64,000 bases of DNA from Pseudomonas sp. UBA1879 (GTDB taxonomy: Bacteria; Pseudomonadota; Gammaproteobacteria; Pseudomonadales; Pseudomonadaceae). Every line of letters starts with the position of its first letter. Within the stretch, counting starts at the first letter, position 1. The notes under the pieces were generated by a model. That model saw nothing but the letters and a program-made list of their open reading frames with translations. It searched no databases and was not told the origin of the DNA. Positions 63,754 through 64,000 of the stretch are shown here, one piece after another. The stretch is from NCBI RefSeq assembly GCF_002338065.1, contig NZ_DDHJ01000010.1, forward strand, positions 86,949 through 150,948, written 5' to 3'. Made by a program: the position numbers and the translations under genes.

Positions 63754-64000
63754 AGTGCGGTAGATGAACGCCTCGTGCCCAACGCTGATCCCGTAGGTGC
63801 AGCCGGAGGTGTGTATCGGCCGCGAAGGCGGTAGGTCTGGTGATTGGGGTGTGTCTGTAACACCGCCTCGCTGCCGTCGTGCCTCCGGCGTCTCCTACAG
63901 ATGTGTGGCGTGTTCGAGGTTTGTATCTGGCGCTGAAAATGTCAGTGCGGCCAATGAACGCCTCGTGTCCAACGCTGATCCCGTAGGAGCAGCCGGAGGC
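63754..64000. repeat. Direct repeat with REPIN, period 190 bp, continuing past the window
   Basis: 63754-63809 and 63944-63999 (56 bases) align at an offset of 190 with five mismatches. Between them is a degenerate REPIN: GTAGGTGCAGCCGGAGG... faces ...GCCTCCGGCGTCTCCTACAG (63793-63900). The second unit starts GTAGGAGCAGCCGGAGG and is cut by the window end. Same class as the tandem pair at 13971. Confidence 0.75.

Overview
The window reads as chromosomal DNA of a fluorescent Pseudomonas, from the P. syringae / P. fluorescens side of the genus. Evidence is high G+C, the gene order flhA-flhF-fleN-fliA-cheYZAB-motCD-parC-parP-cheW followed by ccmA-I, a purine-degradation block and smc-zipA-ligA (the P. 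aeruginosa order as I remember it), and many Pseudomonas-type REP palindromes. No replicon origin, rRNA, tRNA, CRISPR array or transposase gene was seen.

Layout. 1-13746 (+): the end of the flagellar export gene flhA, polar-flagellum placement genes (flhF, fleN), sigma-28 (fliA), then the main chemotaxis operon with the second stator pair motC/motD and the polar-array genes parC/parP. 13747-14470: non-coding repeats. 14471-16419 (-): two flagellar export accessory genes (FlhB C-terminal homologue, FliK-like). 16570-24272 (+): complete cytochrome c maturation operon plus a lipoprotein. 24504-29475 (-): sulfate-binding protein, a potassium channel, a urea transporter and a chemoreceptor. 29700-34538: a predicted Rsm-type regulatory RNA, a lone receiver protein, a RutR-like repressor, a small unknown gene and an orphan TccC/RHS toxin with a probable metalloprotease tip. 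34590-55611: purine salvage and degradation (tsx-like porin, urate/xanthine and purine permeases, xdhABC, guaD, puuD, uraH, uraD, puuE, alc, allA, a GntR regulator), interrupted by a large DUF6543 toxin-like gene and a LysE exporter. 55895-63743 (+): second GntR regulator, smc, zipA, ligA.

How the genes work together. The purine block holds every step from guanine or xanthine to glyoxylate and urea: GuaD, XdhABC, PuuD, UraH, UraD, PuuE, Alc, AllA. Importers, an outer-membrane channel and a urea transporter accompany it. A TTGTATACAA-type palindrome stands in front of the urea transporter, puuE, uraH and the divergent purine permease/gntR genes, suggesting one GntR regulon. Separate TTGAC-N6-GTCAA boxes resembling E. 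coli RutR sites stand before xdhA, and a RutR-like gene lies at 30.5 kb. FliA-type promoters are visible before parP and the chemoreceptor.

Most notable for follow-up: the TccC C-terminal domain, the DUF6543 protein, the GGA-hairpin RNA, the two candidate purine operators, a REPIN read in frame inside ccmH, a 4-bp-duplicating MITE nested in a REPIN, and a 25-codon ORF coupled to ccmC.
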